Below, piece by piece: positions 43,201-50,161 of a DNA stretch of 64,000 nucleotides. How positions within the stretch are numbered: the stretch's first letter is position 1; every line of letters starts with the position of its first letter. Location of the stretch: NCBI GenBank assembly GCA_964445985.1, contig CAYUMU010000002.1, positions 1-64,000 on the forward strand. The letters are read 5' to 3'. Origin of the DNA: CAYUMU01 sp964445985 (lineage in GTDB: Bacteria; Planctomycetota; Planctomycetia; Pirellulales; S012-138). A model generated the notes under the pieces. That model saw only the letters and a list, made by a program, of their open reading frames with translations, had not been told where the DNA came from and did not search any database. A program made the translations under genes and the position numbers.

Positions 43201-45847
43201 GCTCTCCCCCGATGGCAAATGGGTCGCCTTCCGGCAACTGCTGGCAGTCAAGCCCACCCCCATTTCCATCGCCAATACGGCCACCGGCGAAGTCCTCACC
43301 ACGCTTCCCGCAGGCGAGATTGTCGGATTCCTCTCCAGCACCCAACTGCTGTACCGAGGCCAGGAGCTGGCCATTTTCGATCTCGAAACGCGCCGATCCA
43401 CTCCCGTCAACGCGGCAGGTTTGCCCACGCAGGGCAGGCAGTTCGCCGTGGAGCCAACCAGCGGTTTCGTGGCAACGGCTTTCCCCCAGGGACAGGTCAC
43501 CGTGTTCGATCTCAAAACGCGCCAGAGCAGTTCGTTCGTCGTCGGTCCGAGCAACGGCGGTCTCCATTGGATCGGCAACGGCGCGGGGCTGTTGCTCGAC
43601 GGTTACCGCGACGTGAATTTCTACGCTCCTGTCCGCCAAAAATCTGCCCCGCCCGCGGTGGCCCAAGCCAACCCCAGCGGTTCGACCCGCCCCACCCGTC
43701 CCATTCCCGCTGGCCCCACCCGTCCCGGTGAACCCCGTCCCGGTGAACCGCGCCCAACCGGCCGGCCGCTGCCACCCCCCCTCGCTCCCCGGCCCGAAGA
43801 CCGACCAACCCGTGAAGACTTTGCCAGCAACTGGCCTGGCCTCCCCATCCCCACCCAGGGCGCCAGCGACTCGCCTGACCAGTGGAAGCGTTACGGCGTC
43901 ATGCACAGCTCACCCACCTCTGGCCTGTCGCTCTCCGCCGCCGGCCTGGTGGCCCATGTTCGAGCGGGAGCGATCGTGGTGGCCAACTTCCGCACTGGCG
44001 AAGTGATCCGCGAAATCCCCAGCCAGCCTTTGTCCCGCTTTGCCCTATCGGCCGACGGCGCCTCGTTGGCCAGCGTGCAACACGACCAGTTGTCGCTGCA
44101 CGACATCCCCTCCGGCAAACAGCGCAAACAAGTCCAGTTGCCGCTGGAAGAACAAGCCACCGTGGGCAGCATCCAGTTCTTGCCGGGCGGCAAGCAGTTG
44201 TTGCTGACCTGCGAGCAAATGGTGCTGCAACTGGATGGGGACAGCTTGCAACTGGTTCGCAAGTACAACGTGGGCCAACGCCTCAACGAGTCTGCGGTCG
44301 CCGTCTCGCCCGCCGGCAAATACCTGGCGGCTTGGGATCGCAATGCCAAAGCCACCGAACAGCTCAGAATTTTCGACCTCGCCACCGGCAATCTGCTCCA
44401 CGCCACGCAAGGGGGAGAACTTCGCGGCTTCCTTAACGACACCCAGTTGCTGCTGGGCCGGTATCCGCTGGAGCTATACGATTTGCCATCGCAAAAGCAG
44501 ACCATGGTCGCCGACCAAGGGGCGCCCATTCCCTTGGGAAATTACGCGGCGATCGATTTCGAGCGTCAACGCCTGGCCAGCCAGGTTCGTCCCGATCTGA
44601 TCTGCTTTTGGGATTTCGCCACCTCCCAGCGAATCGATCTCCAGGCGCACATGCCGCTGGGCAAGCTTTACCTCTTCCCAGGCGCCCCGGCCATGGCCGT
44701 GCAAACGTCCAGCGCTCTCTACTTCTTTGCCCCGCCCGGCGCCGCGCCAGAACCGCCCGCCAAGCCGCCGCAGGTGGCCAGCACCGACCCCGCGCCAGCG
44801 CCAACGATTCCAGGCGTTCCTCCCGGGGTGAAGCTCCGCCCAGGTTCGGGCGTTACCTGGCGAACCGAACCCCTGAGCTCGTTGCCGCCGCTCGATGCCT
44901 GGCCCCAGTTGCCCTCTCCGCACGTCAACGCCGACCGGTCCCGACCCAATTGGCAAGACTATGCCACGCTCAGGGCCTCCATCGATTCGAACCTGGCCGT
45001 TTCTCCGGCGGAGTTGTTGGCCTACGTGAATGGCACGCGCCGCTCCTTGGTGATCGTTGATTACCGCACGGGCGACATCATCAATGAGATTGATCTCCCC
45101 CTGCCTCATGGTCGGGTGCAACTCTCCACCAATGGGGAAACGGTGATTTGGGCTTTCCTCGATACCGTAACTGCTTTTGAAGTTCGCTCAGGCAAGCAAA
45201 TCCAGCAAACCAAGCTGGAGGGCGCTAAGATCCGTGATATTGCCATGCTGCCCGAAAAGCAGGGCCTGGTCGTCGTCACGGAAGAAGACGTGCGCATGTT
45301 GACCATGCCCGACCTCAAAGCCAAACATACCTTCGCCACGGTAGATGCCAAGACGTGGGGCGTGTCCCCCTCAGGCAAGTTTCTGGCCATCGACAGAAAA
45401 CCGCAGCCCAATCGGCTCGGGGGAATTCGGCTTTACGAAACCGCGACCGGCCTCCATGTGAACACGCTGGGCGGCGGAAGCATCCTCTGCGTTGTCAGCG
45501 ACAAGTTCTTGATCTCGGGCGGAGTGCCTTTCGACGCCATCAACTTAAGCACCGGAGAATCCTCGCCTCTCTATGGGGCCGATGGCTGGGGAGTCCACCT
45601 GCAGGGCCTACATTACTTCGATGCCGACTCAGGGCTGTTCGTGGCCTGTGTTCCAGGCGGCGTTAGCAGTCTGCACTTGCCCACCATGCAGCAAGCCAGC
45701 TCGGCCGGTCCCATCGGTGCTGGTCAGCCCGTCATCTTCCCCGGCGGAGACGGATTGGCGGTTCTGGCAGGCAACTCGGTGCTGCTATTCAGCCCTGGCC
45801 CTGCCTTGCCACCCCGTCGCACTTCGGGCGTCGTGCCCTCCAGATAA
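37217..45847 (+). CDS. Giant secreted SHD1/beta-propeller repeat protein
   Basis: Exported protein of about 2876 aa. The signal peptide (LGAALALGALALVCIAPLTAQA) is followed by an SHD1-like domain (RVWTSADGNFTLTATLVEV, then ITVPLAKLSAADQAYV), a planctomycete-rich fold, and a Pro/Gly-rich linker. A first WD40 propeller (about 37770-38680), an alpha-helical TPR-like block (about 38690-39700) and a second propeller (39760-40590) come next. Then five tandem modules of roughly 300 residues begin near 40720, 41740, 42740, 43830 and 44900. Each starts with WPxLP, a short spacer, WxxYG and an AVSPxGLxAYV-type strand. Pro-rich linkers separate them. Probably a periplasmic or surface scaffold; no enzyme motif is seen. 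ATG 37217 is chosen over GTG 37205. Confidence 0.9.
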   Translation: MIGKLQRLGRIFGFLFPRPRFATCRKQLGAALALGALALVCIAPLTAQAGQYRPRVWTSADGNFTLTATLVEVQADQVVVERAGGGRITVPLAKLSAADQAYVQSQTAPPAPKANVPNTPPNSPDPALPGSATPAPGTGLPTTGTGLPAMGTGPASLPGSVNQRPPRLRQMPGVAPSPFTPLSTLKGHAAPVASIAFSLDGSRVVSCSLDGQTLAWETQSGQQLGQFAERGTGPILSVGVSPDNRWALLGDDTGKVSIWDISTGKSIRVFNHLTAPIRSVAISDDGRLISAVDCSNGYFQQPLEGGKANIFATRKSLSFDQSAISPRGEFALMAGMQAAGVSFLNQPGEDPQSRRVLRGEADVRRAAACDRYAAVVSSRGYYRLYRVEDIRRDNTIGEFYLCHRAITPIIWSRHVALTRDSQHLILMDPYEGCVEFTHTDFPGVSQLVQTPALPGNLRAAAISPDGLTYAFGFADGSISVWKLAEIPLAAEAALHLKASALLQQRAYTELDALAEQVLKAPRQAGQEDGQRRFRDLAFELSSGRWYVTDQPGYHEELLDWTRQRPESVFAQLALSIHLLGLGWPDGLSDLTDEAAEAQGELKREFLEQARDKLLAILQRNDAPLLTWDVLALVARGLDWKPAQLEPYFARLRQRAPDYHLADALVALTRSPQFGGEVGAAADYATQVADSLGGDNGDMAYAQIGLVLKRRVKTEQYFPTSRIRWPRLKRGLQLLADRYPHDRELLRTGLHLAWDQEDNEAGLFLLGKLDERFPHWQFAVPNNSLEYQYVHDWARGLTPPAQPAPRPDLLPLELAKGEQVRTIDQLLNFKPTPPASPLTERYRLVKRDQQWKLHPLRIHAMAYTPDGQYLAAGDADGNIQIWDAAAQKVLDVYPGHGEMIASLAWSGDGQTLFATTTDHVLRGWQQGAGLILDTHQHSFKLLTAGRRAISLGKSHVFWDAASLQPTKMIQTPPGPGFAISFDGRMVATSTSGQIEFHAEPGVQVPYNPIAIGRNNVANRMAWSRDGSLFAYHDETNLVVIEWKTGRVLSALELKWAVGETLFFMPDNRTLVYGTLKELITIDALGGFVLDTWPFVGEPVLSPDGNTLISSSNDQPVIYSVEKYHGPPVTPPPAVAAMPKPKFTKWTPGSDVNVVPTLKTLPGTTSAVAAWPALPPAETIAGGVPSSWERYGSAPYASKGTKAFSPAGLVAHAEYDRQSVTVRDYRSGKVVSEIPRIQPSRLALSDDGQTLAAAFPKGLALFNVQSGKITAQCELETFSVENLILLPNDQGLVACNFKGIFRFRLPDLELVHAYDMSPVNRLSGHVHVSPAGTWLAVMATMRNDADQVLVYNTATGELHSNARRGWLYGFSAEDSLLVANPYVEHVNFLTGKVSKAKDETGQSIRLDRSSAGHFDPDSGLFSVSVDANTIRLYHLPTSTVSNLSTNESHQGAVLLPGGVAAIVRVDKTAHFYRPQWVEPPAKPNIVATPLMRPAPRGPVPPRARPLPPVFPWPALPDPVAGADKLAGEWIQYGAIAPRKGSTVTVSPAGLAAYIDALRQSILVYDLRTGRVVGEVQNITPPGRVRLSPDGLAVAYLSPAGVQLFEIRTGRQSAELKLDREAAKELLFLPDGKQAVLETKSGARLLDLASMKTLRQFTQEESSSRALSPGGNWLALASSNAPPKVSIFNTSTGEALPPFSGNYLAGFLSETRLLYKDQMAAVFDIETRRGQRLPVEASGIPNVSSACVVEPSSGLVATNYPEGKVTIFDLKSRGSTAFSIDATHPYLHWLDQGAALIVEAGNEVWFYSPPRGQSGSQPAPPTVARTEPGTPDALGTSSNPNPATPWPALPAAEPGVNALNGEWVKYGALTPKKRSPVTVSPSGLAVYIDDERRAILVHDLHSGKRHGEVPVTVTTGAGQVSPDGKLLTHFHGGDLDLYLVATRQRIGQWRQDGLSFRGLSFLPDSQHVLVATTVGVRLLSLPGLETVREFSQQESSHLLSPDGKWVAFRQLLAVKPTPISIANTATGEVLTTLPAGEIVGFLSSTQLLYRGQELAIFDLETRRSTPVNAAGLPTQGRQFAVEPTSGFVATAFPQGQVTVFDLKTRQSSSFVVGPSNGGLHWIGNGAGLLLDGYRDVNFYAPVRQKSAPPAVAQANPSGSTRPTRPIPAGPTRPGEPRPGEPRPTGRPLPPPLAPRPEDRPTREDFASNWPGLPIPTQGASDSPDQWKRYGVMHSSPTSGLSLSAAGLVAHVRAGAIVVANFRTGEVIREIPSQPLSRFALSADGASLASVQHDQLSLHDIPSGKQRKQVQLPLEEQATVGSIQFLPGGKQLLLTCEQMVLQLDGDSLQLVRKYNVGQRLNESAVAVSPAGKYLAAWDRNAKATEQLRIFDLATGNLLHATQGGELRGFLNDTQLLLGRYPLELYDLPSQKQTMVADQGAPIPLGNYAAIDFERQRLASQVRPDLICFWDFATSQRIDLQAHMPLGKLYLFPGAPAMAVQTSSALYFFAPPGAAPEPPAKPPQVASTDPAPAPTIPGVPPGVKLRPGSGVTWRTEPLSSLPPLDAWPQLPSPHVNADRSRPNWQDYATLRASIDSNLAVSPAELLAYVNGTRRSLVIVDYRTGDIINEIDLPLPHGRVQLSTNGETVIWAFLDTVTAFEVRSGKQIQQTKLEGAKIRDIAMLPEKQGLVVVTEEDVRMLTMPDLKAKHTFATVDAKTWGVSPSGKFLAIDRKPQPNRLGGIRLYETATGLHVNTLGGGSILCVVSDKFLISGGVPFDAINLSTGESSPLYGADGWGVHLQGLHYFDADSGLFVACVPGGVSSLHLPTMQQASSAGPIGAGQPVIFPGGDGLAVLAGNSVLLFSPGPALPPRRTSGVVPSR

Positions 45848-45920
45848 AGAACGTGGGTTTGGCGGCCCGCCTGCGATCAAAACCCCGCGGCGGCCGCGGA
45901 AACCAGGCCTGCGCCACCAG

Positions 45921-45966
45921 CAGGGACAGGGTGCCTGCGCAGTCAGGGACAGGGTGCCTGCGCAGT
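45921..45966. repeat. Perfect 23-bp tandem duplication
   Basis: CAGGGACAGGGTGCCTGCGC plus AGT occurs twice in direct succession (45921-45943 and 45944-45966), just after the giant gene. The surrounding bases to 46102 hold no gene. Confidence 0.8.
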
Positions 45967-46102
45967 TGGTCTCGGCTCAGGAATACCGTGAAAAAAATCG
46001 GCCGCCCGACAAACCGGCGCGCCTCCAGGCTGCCGCTTCACGACCGAACAAGCAGGCCGGTGCGAAGAGGGAAGGCCACAATTGTGGGGCCAAAATGGCC
46101 GT

Positions 46103-46483
46103 TTATTGTGTCAGCGCCGTATTCACCGCGTCCAGCAACTTTTCCATGGCAAAGGGCTTGCGAATATAAGCCACCGCCCCCAGAAGTTCAGCGTATTGTT
46201 CGTGGCGCTTGCCTTCGTTGGCGGTAATCATAATCATGGGAGGAGGCGTGGTCGGGCTGCGTTGCAGCTTTTCCATTACGAGAAACCCGCTCCGCTTGGG
46301 CATCATCATGTCCAAGATGATCAAGTCCGGTCGTTCCGACTCGGCCTTGGTCAGAGCTTCGTTCCCGTCATGGGCGACGACCACCTCATAACCCCGAGAT
46401 TCGAGGGCGATCCGCACGCTGGTCAGAATTTCCTGGTCGTCGTCCACTACCAGGATTCGTTTGGTCTGGTTGCTCGTTGTCAT
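46103..46483 (-). CDS. CheY-like response regulator (receiver only)
   Basis: Stand-alone receiver domain of 126 aa. Acidic pair D14/D15 (LVVDDDQEI), phospho-acceptor D58 (LIILDMMMP), the switch threonine T87 (IMITAN) and K109 (YIRKP) are all present, so it should be phosphorylated and act on a partner protein. There is no output domain and no kinase gene nearby. The ATG at 46483 is one of three in-frame ATG codons created by an 18-bp tandem repeat; the next are at 46501 and 46546. Confidence 0.93.
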   Translation of the reverse strand: MTTSNQTKRILVVDDDQEILTSVRIALESRGYEVVVAHDGNEALTKAESERPDLIILDMMMPKRSGFLVMEKLQRSPTTPPPMIMITANEGKRHEQYAELLGAVAYIRKPFAMEKLLDAVNTALTQ

Positions 46484-46511
46484 CGTACCGCCAGTTGTCA
46501 TCGTACCGCCA
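46476..46511. repeat. 18-bp tandem repeat carrying start codons
   Basis: Units 46476-46493 and 46494-46511 (GTTGTCATCGTACCGCCA) are identical and a partial third unit follows. Each provides an in-frame ATG for the response regulator on the minus strand. Confidence 0.8.
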
Positions 46512-46880
46512 GTTGCCGAGATACACTCCCCATCCACACGATCCATTCCTGCAACATCTACCCTTAACGAGTTTTGCTACTTTTTTCAAGCGAGTGACTG
46601 CCAGAGATCGAATGATTGTGCGCGAGACCACGGCCAGGTTCGGCCCCCTCTTGCGGCTGCCACCAGCCGCCTGCCCTGCGCCATTTAACCCGCAAGGCCG
46701 GCCATGTTTCCACCAAATGCTCCACCCCAGGCACAAATTCCATCGGCCGGCCGGCCGTCGCTAACCGAAACAAATTTGGAGCGGGACCAAGGAAAACGGC
46801 ATCCCGCGCTCGACCCCCCCTAGGAGTTCCTGGCATGCGCCCACGGACGGGCTGACATCCGGCCCCCCGTCAACGCATTT
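46512..46880. other. Upstream region of the ketosynthase-like gene
   Basis: 369 bases between divergent genes. I see no gene, no clear promoter pair and no strong hairpin. Confidence 0.4.
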
Positions 46881-48146
46881 ATGAACATCAACACCGAACT
46901 CGTGATCACTGGGCTAGGAGTCGTTTCTCCGCTGGGGGTAGGCGTGGAATCATTCTGGGATGCCCTCGCCGCTGGCCGGAGCGGCGTGCGCCTCTGGCCC
47001 GAGTTCGATCGCGACGACGTGCCGGTGCACATTTATGCCCCGGTGCAAGGCTTCGACCCCAAGCTGTTCGTCCGCCCCCGCAAAAGCATCAAGGTCATGT
47101 CCTACGCCGTGCAAATGGGCGTGGCCGCGGGCGTTCTGGCCGGCGAGCAGGCAGGCCACCCCAACGGCGGCTTCGACCCCGAACGCCTCGGCGTGACCTA
47201 CGGCGTGGACCTGATCCACAGTGAGTTGGAAGAGGTCGCCTCGCCCTACGCCGCCACCCTGGTCGAAGGCAAGTTCGATCAAACGCGCTGGACCAGCCAC
47301 GCCATGCCAGAGATGTACCCTCTCTGGATGCTCAAGTATCTCCCCAACATGCCGGCCTGCCACGCCGGCATTGCCCACGATGCCCGCGGCCCGTGCAATA
47401 CCATCACGCTCGGCGAAGCCTCGAGCCTGGTCGCCCTGGCCGAAGCCGCCCGCACCATCCAGGCCGGGCGTGCCGACGCCATGCTGGTCGGGGGGGCGCT
47501 GTCCCGCATCCACGCCTGGTGGGCTCTCCGCTGCATGAGCAGTCAGCAATCGCCCGAACACAAGCACCCCGAACATGCCTCGCGCCCCTTCGACCTTCGC
47601 CGCGATGGCCTGGTGAACGGGGAAGGGGCGGCCGCCCTGATGCTCGAAAGCCGCCAGCACGCCGAAGCCCGCGGCGCGAACATCCTGGCCCGCCTGGTCG
47701 GTTGGGGGAACGCCTTCGAACCCGCCCCCGTCGGCGGTCGCCGCGCCGGCAGCGGCGTGGCAACCTCCATTCGCCAGGCCCTCCGCTCCGCCAACATGTC
47801 GCCCGCCGACCTCGGCCACGTCAACGCCCACGGCATGAGCACCACCGTGGACGACATCGTGGAAGCCCAGGGCATCCAGCAAGTGCTCGGTGATATTCCG
47901 GTGGTCGCCTACAAGAGCTACTTCGGCAACCTCGGCAGCGGCGGCGGCATGGTGGAACTGATCGCCAGCATCCTCAGCTTCGAAAAAGGCGAATTGCCAC
48001 CCACGCTCAACTACGAAGAACCCGACCCCCAATGCCCCGTGAACGTGATCCACGACGAGCCGGCCAAAAACCTCAAGCCCGCCTTCATCAAGCTCAGCCA
48101 GTCCCCCACAGGGCAGGCGGCTTCGGCAATCATCGCGGCGCCGTAA
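46881..48146 (+). CDS. Ketosynthase-fold protein lacking catalytic Cys and one His
   Basis: Thiolase-fold protein of 421 aa related to beta-ketoacyl-ACP synthase II. The family start (VITGLGVVSPLGVGVESFWDAL) and the GRADAMLVGGAL and LVNGEGAAALMLES motifs are intact. The active site is not: where KAS II has TACATG with the nucleophilic Cys, this protein reads GPCNTITLGEASS, placing E179 there. The first catalytic His is kept (H317 in NAHGMSTT). The second, in KSxxGHxxGA, is replaced by Asn (KSYFGNLGSGG, N350). The nearby C172 is not at the nucleophile position. Such changes recall chain-length factors, where Cys is Gln. No paired active ketosynthase or ACP gene is adjacent, so its role is open. 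Confidence 0.85.
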   Translation: MNINTELVITGLGVVSPLGVGVESFWDALAAGRSGVRLWPEFDRDDVPVHIYAPVQGFDPKLFVRPRKSIKVMSYAVQMGVAAGVLAGEQAGHPNGGFDPERLGVTYGVDLIHSELEEVASPYAATLVEGKFDQTRWTSHAMPEMYPLWMLKYLPNMPACHAGIAHDARGPCNTITLGEASSLVALAEAARTIQAGRADAMLVGGALSRIHAWWALRCMSSQQSPEHKHPEHASRPFDLRRDGLVNGEGAAALMLESRQHAEARGANILARLVGWGNAFEPAPVGGRRAGSGVATSIRQALRSANMSPADLGHVNAHGMSTTVDDIVEAQGIQQVLGDIPVVAYKSYFGNLGSGGGMVELIASILSFEKGELPPTLNYEEPDPQCPVNVIHDEPAKNLKPAFIKLSQSPTGQAASAIIAAP

Positions 48147-48213
48147 AGCGGTGGCTACTCCTGCTAAATAATGAAAGGCTATCCGGCGGTGTCGCTGTCG
48201 CTCGGGCCGCCGG

Positions 48214-48549
48214 CTACAAGCTGAAACCCCATTCGGGGTTAAATTCGTATAAGTTCGTCCGCTCTCTCTCAGTGCCAACAAGAGAATTCACCTGAGCCTT
48301 TACTGCCGCCTCATCATCCGCGGCCAGATCGGCCTCAATCTCTTCGATGTGATCGTAGGCATACGCCAAAGCGTCATGGACATCCGAAGGTCGTAGCGAC
48401 GCATACTGTTGCGTGATTTCCTCGATGCTCATGCCCTGTCGATAACAGACCAGAATGGCGGCGACCCGCACGCGGGTGCCTGCCACGATCGCTTGGCCTC
48501 CGCAGCGGGCAGGGTCTTTTTCAATATTTCGATAGTCCAGCTTGGGCAT
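48214..48549 (-). CDS. DUF433 antitoxin-like protein
   Basis: Small DNA-binding-type protein of 111 aa with the DUF433 signature (GGQAIVAGTRVRVAAILVCYRQGMSIEEI quoted in part, then YASLRPSDVHDALAYAYDH). This family is the antitoxin half (VapB45-like) of toxin-antitoxin pairs with a PIN-like toxin, but no toxin gene follows on either side, so it is an orphan or solitary regulator. I chose ATG 48549 (MPKLDYRNIEKDP); a TTG nine codons upstream is less likely. The tail after residue 85 is longer than in most DUF433 proteins. Confidence 0.82.
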   Translation of the reverse strand: MPKLDYRNIEKDPARCGGQAIVAGTRVRVAAILVCYRQGMSIEEITQQYASLRPSDVHDALAYAYDHIEEIEADLAADDEAAVKAQVNSLVGTERERTNLYEFNPEWGFSL

Positions 48550-48679
48550 GAATGAATCCCGCTGTTGATTGGGCAAACCGATGTCACCGAAAGCTCAATT
48601 CTACGGTCGCCAGCACCACAAGACCAACAAGTGATCTTGCGGGAGTTGCCGAGACGCCCTCTTGTTGAACAGTGAACGA

Positions 48680-49606
48680 CTACGCCGCCTTTTGCGCCGC
48701 CGGCTTGTTTTTCTTCTTCGTCCGACGGTCTTTCCAGCGGCGGTGCAGCCACCAGTATTGTTCGGGGGCGGTCATGATGCCCTCTTCGAAACGGTGGTTG
48801 TACCACTGCGTGAGCTGGCGGATGCTGCCGACCTCCTCGCCGGTGGTCCGCGGGTCGGCCACCCCGTGCAAAAAGAACGTGAAGTGCAGCGGCTTGTCGG
48901 TGCGGCGGATGAAGCCCACCACGAGCGGGGCGTCGTAGTCCAGGGCAAACAGGGCAATCGCCTTATGGCTCGAAGCCGGGCGGCCAAAGTATTCCACCCA
49001 GCACCCCTTTTGGCCCGCATACTGATCGGCCAAAAAGCTCACCGTGCCGCCGCTGGCCAAGATATCCAAGATGCGGTCGTAATCGCCCTGCTTGGCCAAA
49101 ATGCCCTGCCCGGTGGCATTTCGCAGCTTGTGCACAAACCGGTCCAGGTAAGGGTTATCGAGCGTGCGGGCCACCGCTTGAATGGGGTAGCCGAACAGGC
49201 CGAGCACGTAGCCCGCCAGTTCAAAGTTGCCAAAGTGGGCGGTCACCAGCAGCAGCGGCCGGTCTTGCAAGAACAGTTCCACCACCTGCTTCTGCCCATC
49301 CACGTGCACGAAGTCGCGCCAGTTGGTGCCGTGAATCTTGCAACGGGCGTGGGCCACCTCGGCCCCAAACAGGAACAGGTGCGTCCACATGTCCCGAGCC
49401 AGCTTCCGCCGCTCGCGCTCCGAAAGCCGGGGAAACGCATGCCGCAAATTATCGTGCACCACGGCGTTGCGCACCCGCAGCACGTCGGCCGCGAGCACTG
49501 CCAGCACCCGCGAAATCGTGGCGCAGACCGATATTGGAATCGCCTGGGCCGCGCAGAACAAACTGCGCACCACCAGGTAGCCTAAAAACTGTGCGAATCT
49601 TTGCAC
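48680..49606 (-). CDS. LpxL/HtrB-type lipid A acyltransferase
   Basis: Membrane-associated acyltransferase (308 aa) of the lysophospholipid/lauroyl transferase family, which adds secondary acyl chains to lipid A. The N-terminal hydrophobic anchor is followed by NAVVHDNLRHAFPRLSERER, typical of LpxL. The catalytic H-x4-E motif is TAHFGNFELAG. GGTVSFLADQYAGQKGCWVEYFGRPA (in part) is the second conserved block. The tail is Lys-rich (KDRRTKKKNK). It is divergent from murE, so envelope genes lie on both sides of the 49.6-50.2 kb promoter region. Planctomycetes carry lipid A genes, which fits. Confidence 0.92.
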   Translation of the reverse strand: MQRFAQFLGYLVVRSLFCAAQAIPISVCATISRVLAVLAADVLRVRNAVVHDNLRHAFPRLSERERRKLARDMWTHLFLFGAEVAHARCKIHGTNWRDFVHVDGQKQVVELFLQDRPLLLVTAHFGNFELAGYVLGLFGYPIQAVARTLDNPYLDRFVHKLRNATGQGILAKQGDYDRILDILASGGTVSFLADQYAGQKGCWVEYFGRPASSHKAIALFALDYDAPLVVGFIRRTDKPLHFTFFLHGVADPRTTGEEVGSIRQLTQWYNHRFEEGIMTAPEQYWWLHRRWKDRRTKKKNKPAAQKAA

Positions 49607-50161
49607 GGACCATCACTCGCAAATGCGGCTGTGAAATCATGGCAGTCGAACGGCGGCTCCACCTGCGGCCGGCCATTGTGAAACGGATGCTAGAACGAGG
49701 AAAGACCGGTTTCGGTAGGGTATCGCACCCCGTGCGTACCTTCCGGGTGGCTGATCGCCCAACCGCGGCAGTTGCGCGCGCCCCGGACATGCTGCTGTCG
49801 CTAGCGTTCTCACCCAGCGCCAGCACATTCCCTTGTCGATGGCATTCGCTCGCTATCGCAAGCTACAGACTAAGGGGCAAATCCGCTTGACAAACCGCTT
49901 GAATTCGTCAGAATCCCTCCGCCTCGCACGTAGATTTTGCCTTCCACAGGACGTGGTTCGCAGGAGTTCTCGGCGAGGTATGAGCATCCCACGCGCTTGC
50001 GTGATAGCCGCCGGTCAGCAGCGACCCGGCTCTCCCGCTTGCCGCTGGCGAAGAGGTCTGTCCCCTGAAGCCGTGTTGCCAACGGCCCCTCCCAGACCTC
50101 GCTGCCAGAACCACATTCCACCCGCTGCATCCCTAGCGAACGGCAAGGAGGCCGGACGCCC
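49607..50161. other. Divergent lpxL-murE intergenic region
   Basis: 555 bases. A small hairpin CACGC-GCTT-GCGTG (49990-50003) and AAGGAG just before murE are the only clear signals. No gene is supported. Confidence 0.45.

Noticed and set aside
46950..48281. 443-residue frame opposite the ketosynthase-like gene
   Set aside because: Antisense shadow of a clear thiolase-fold protein.
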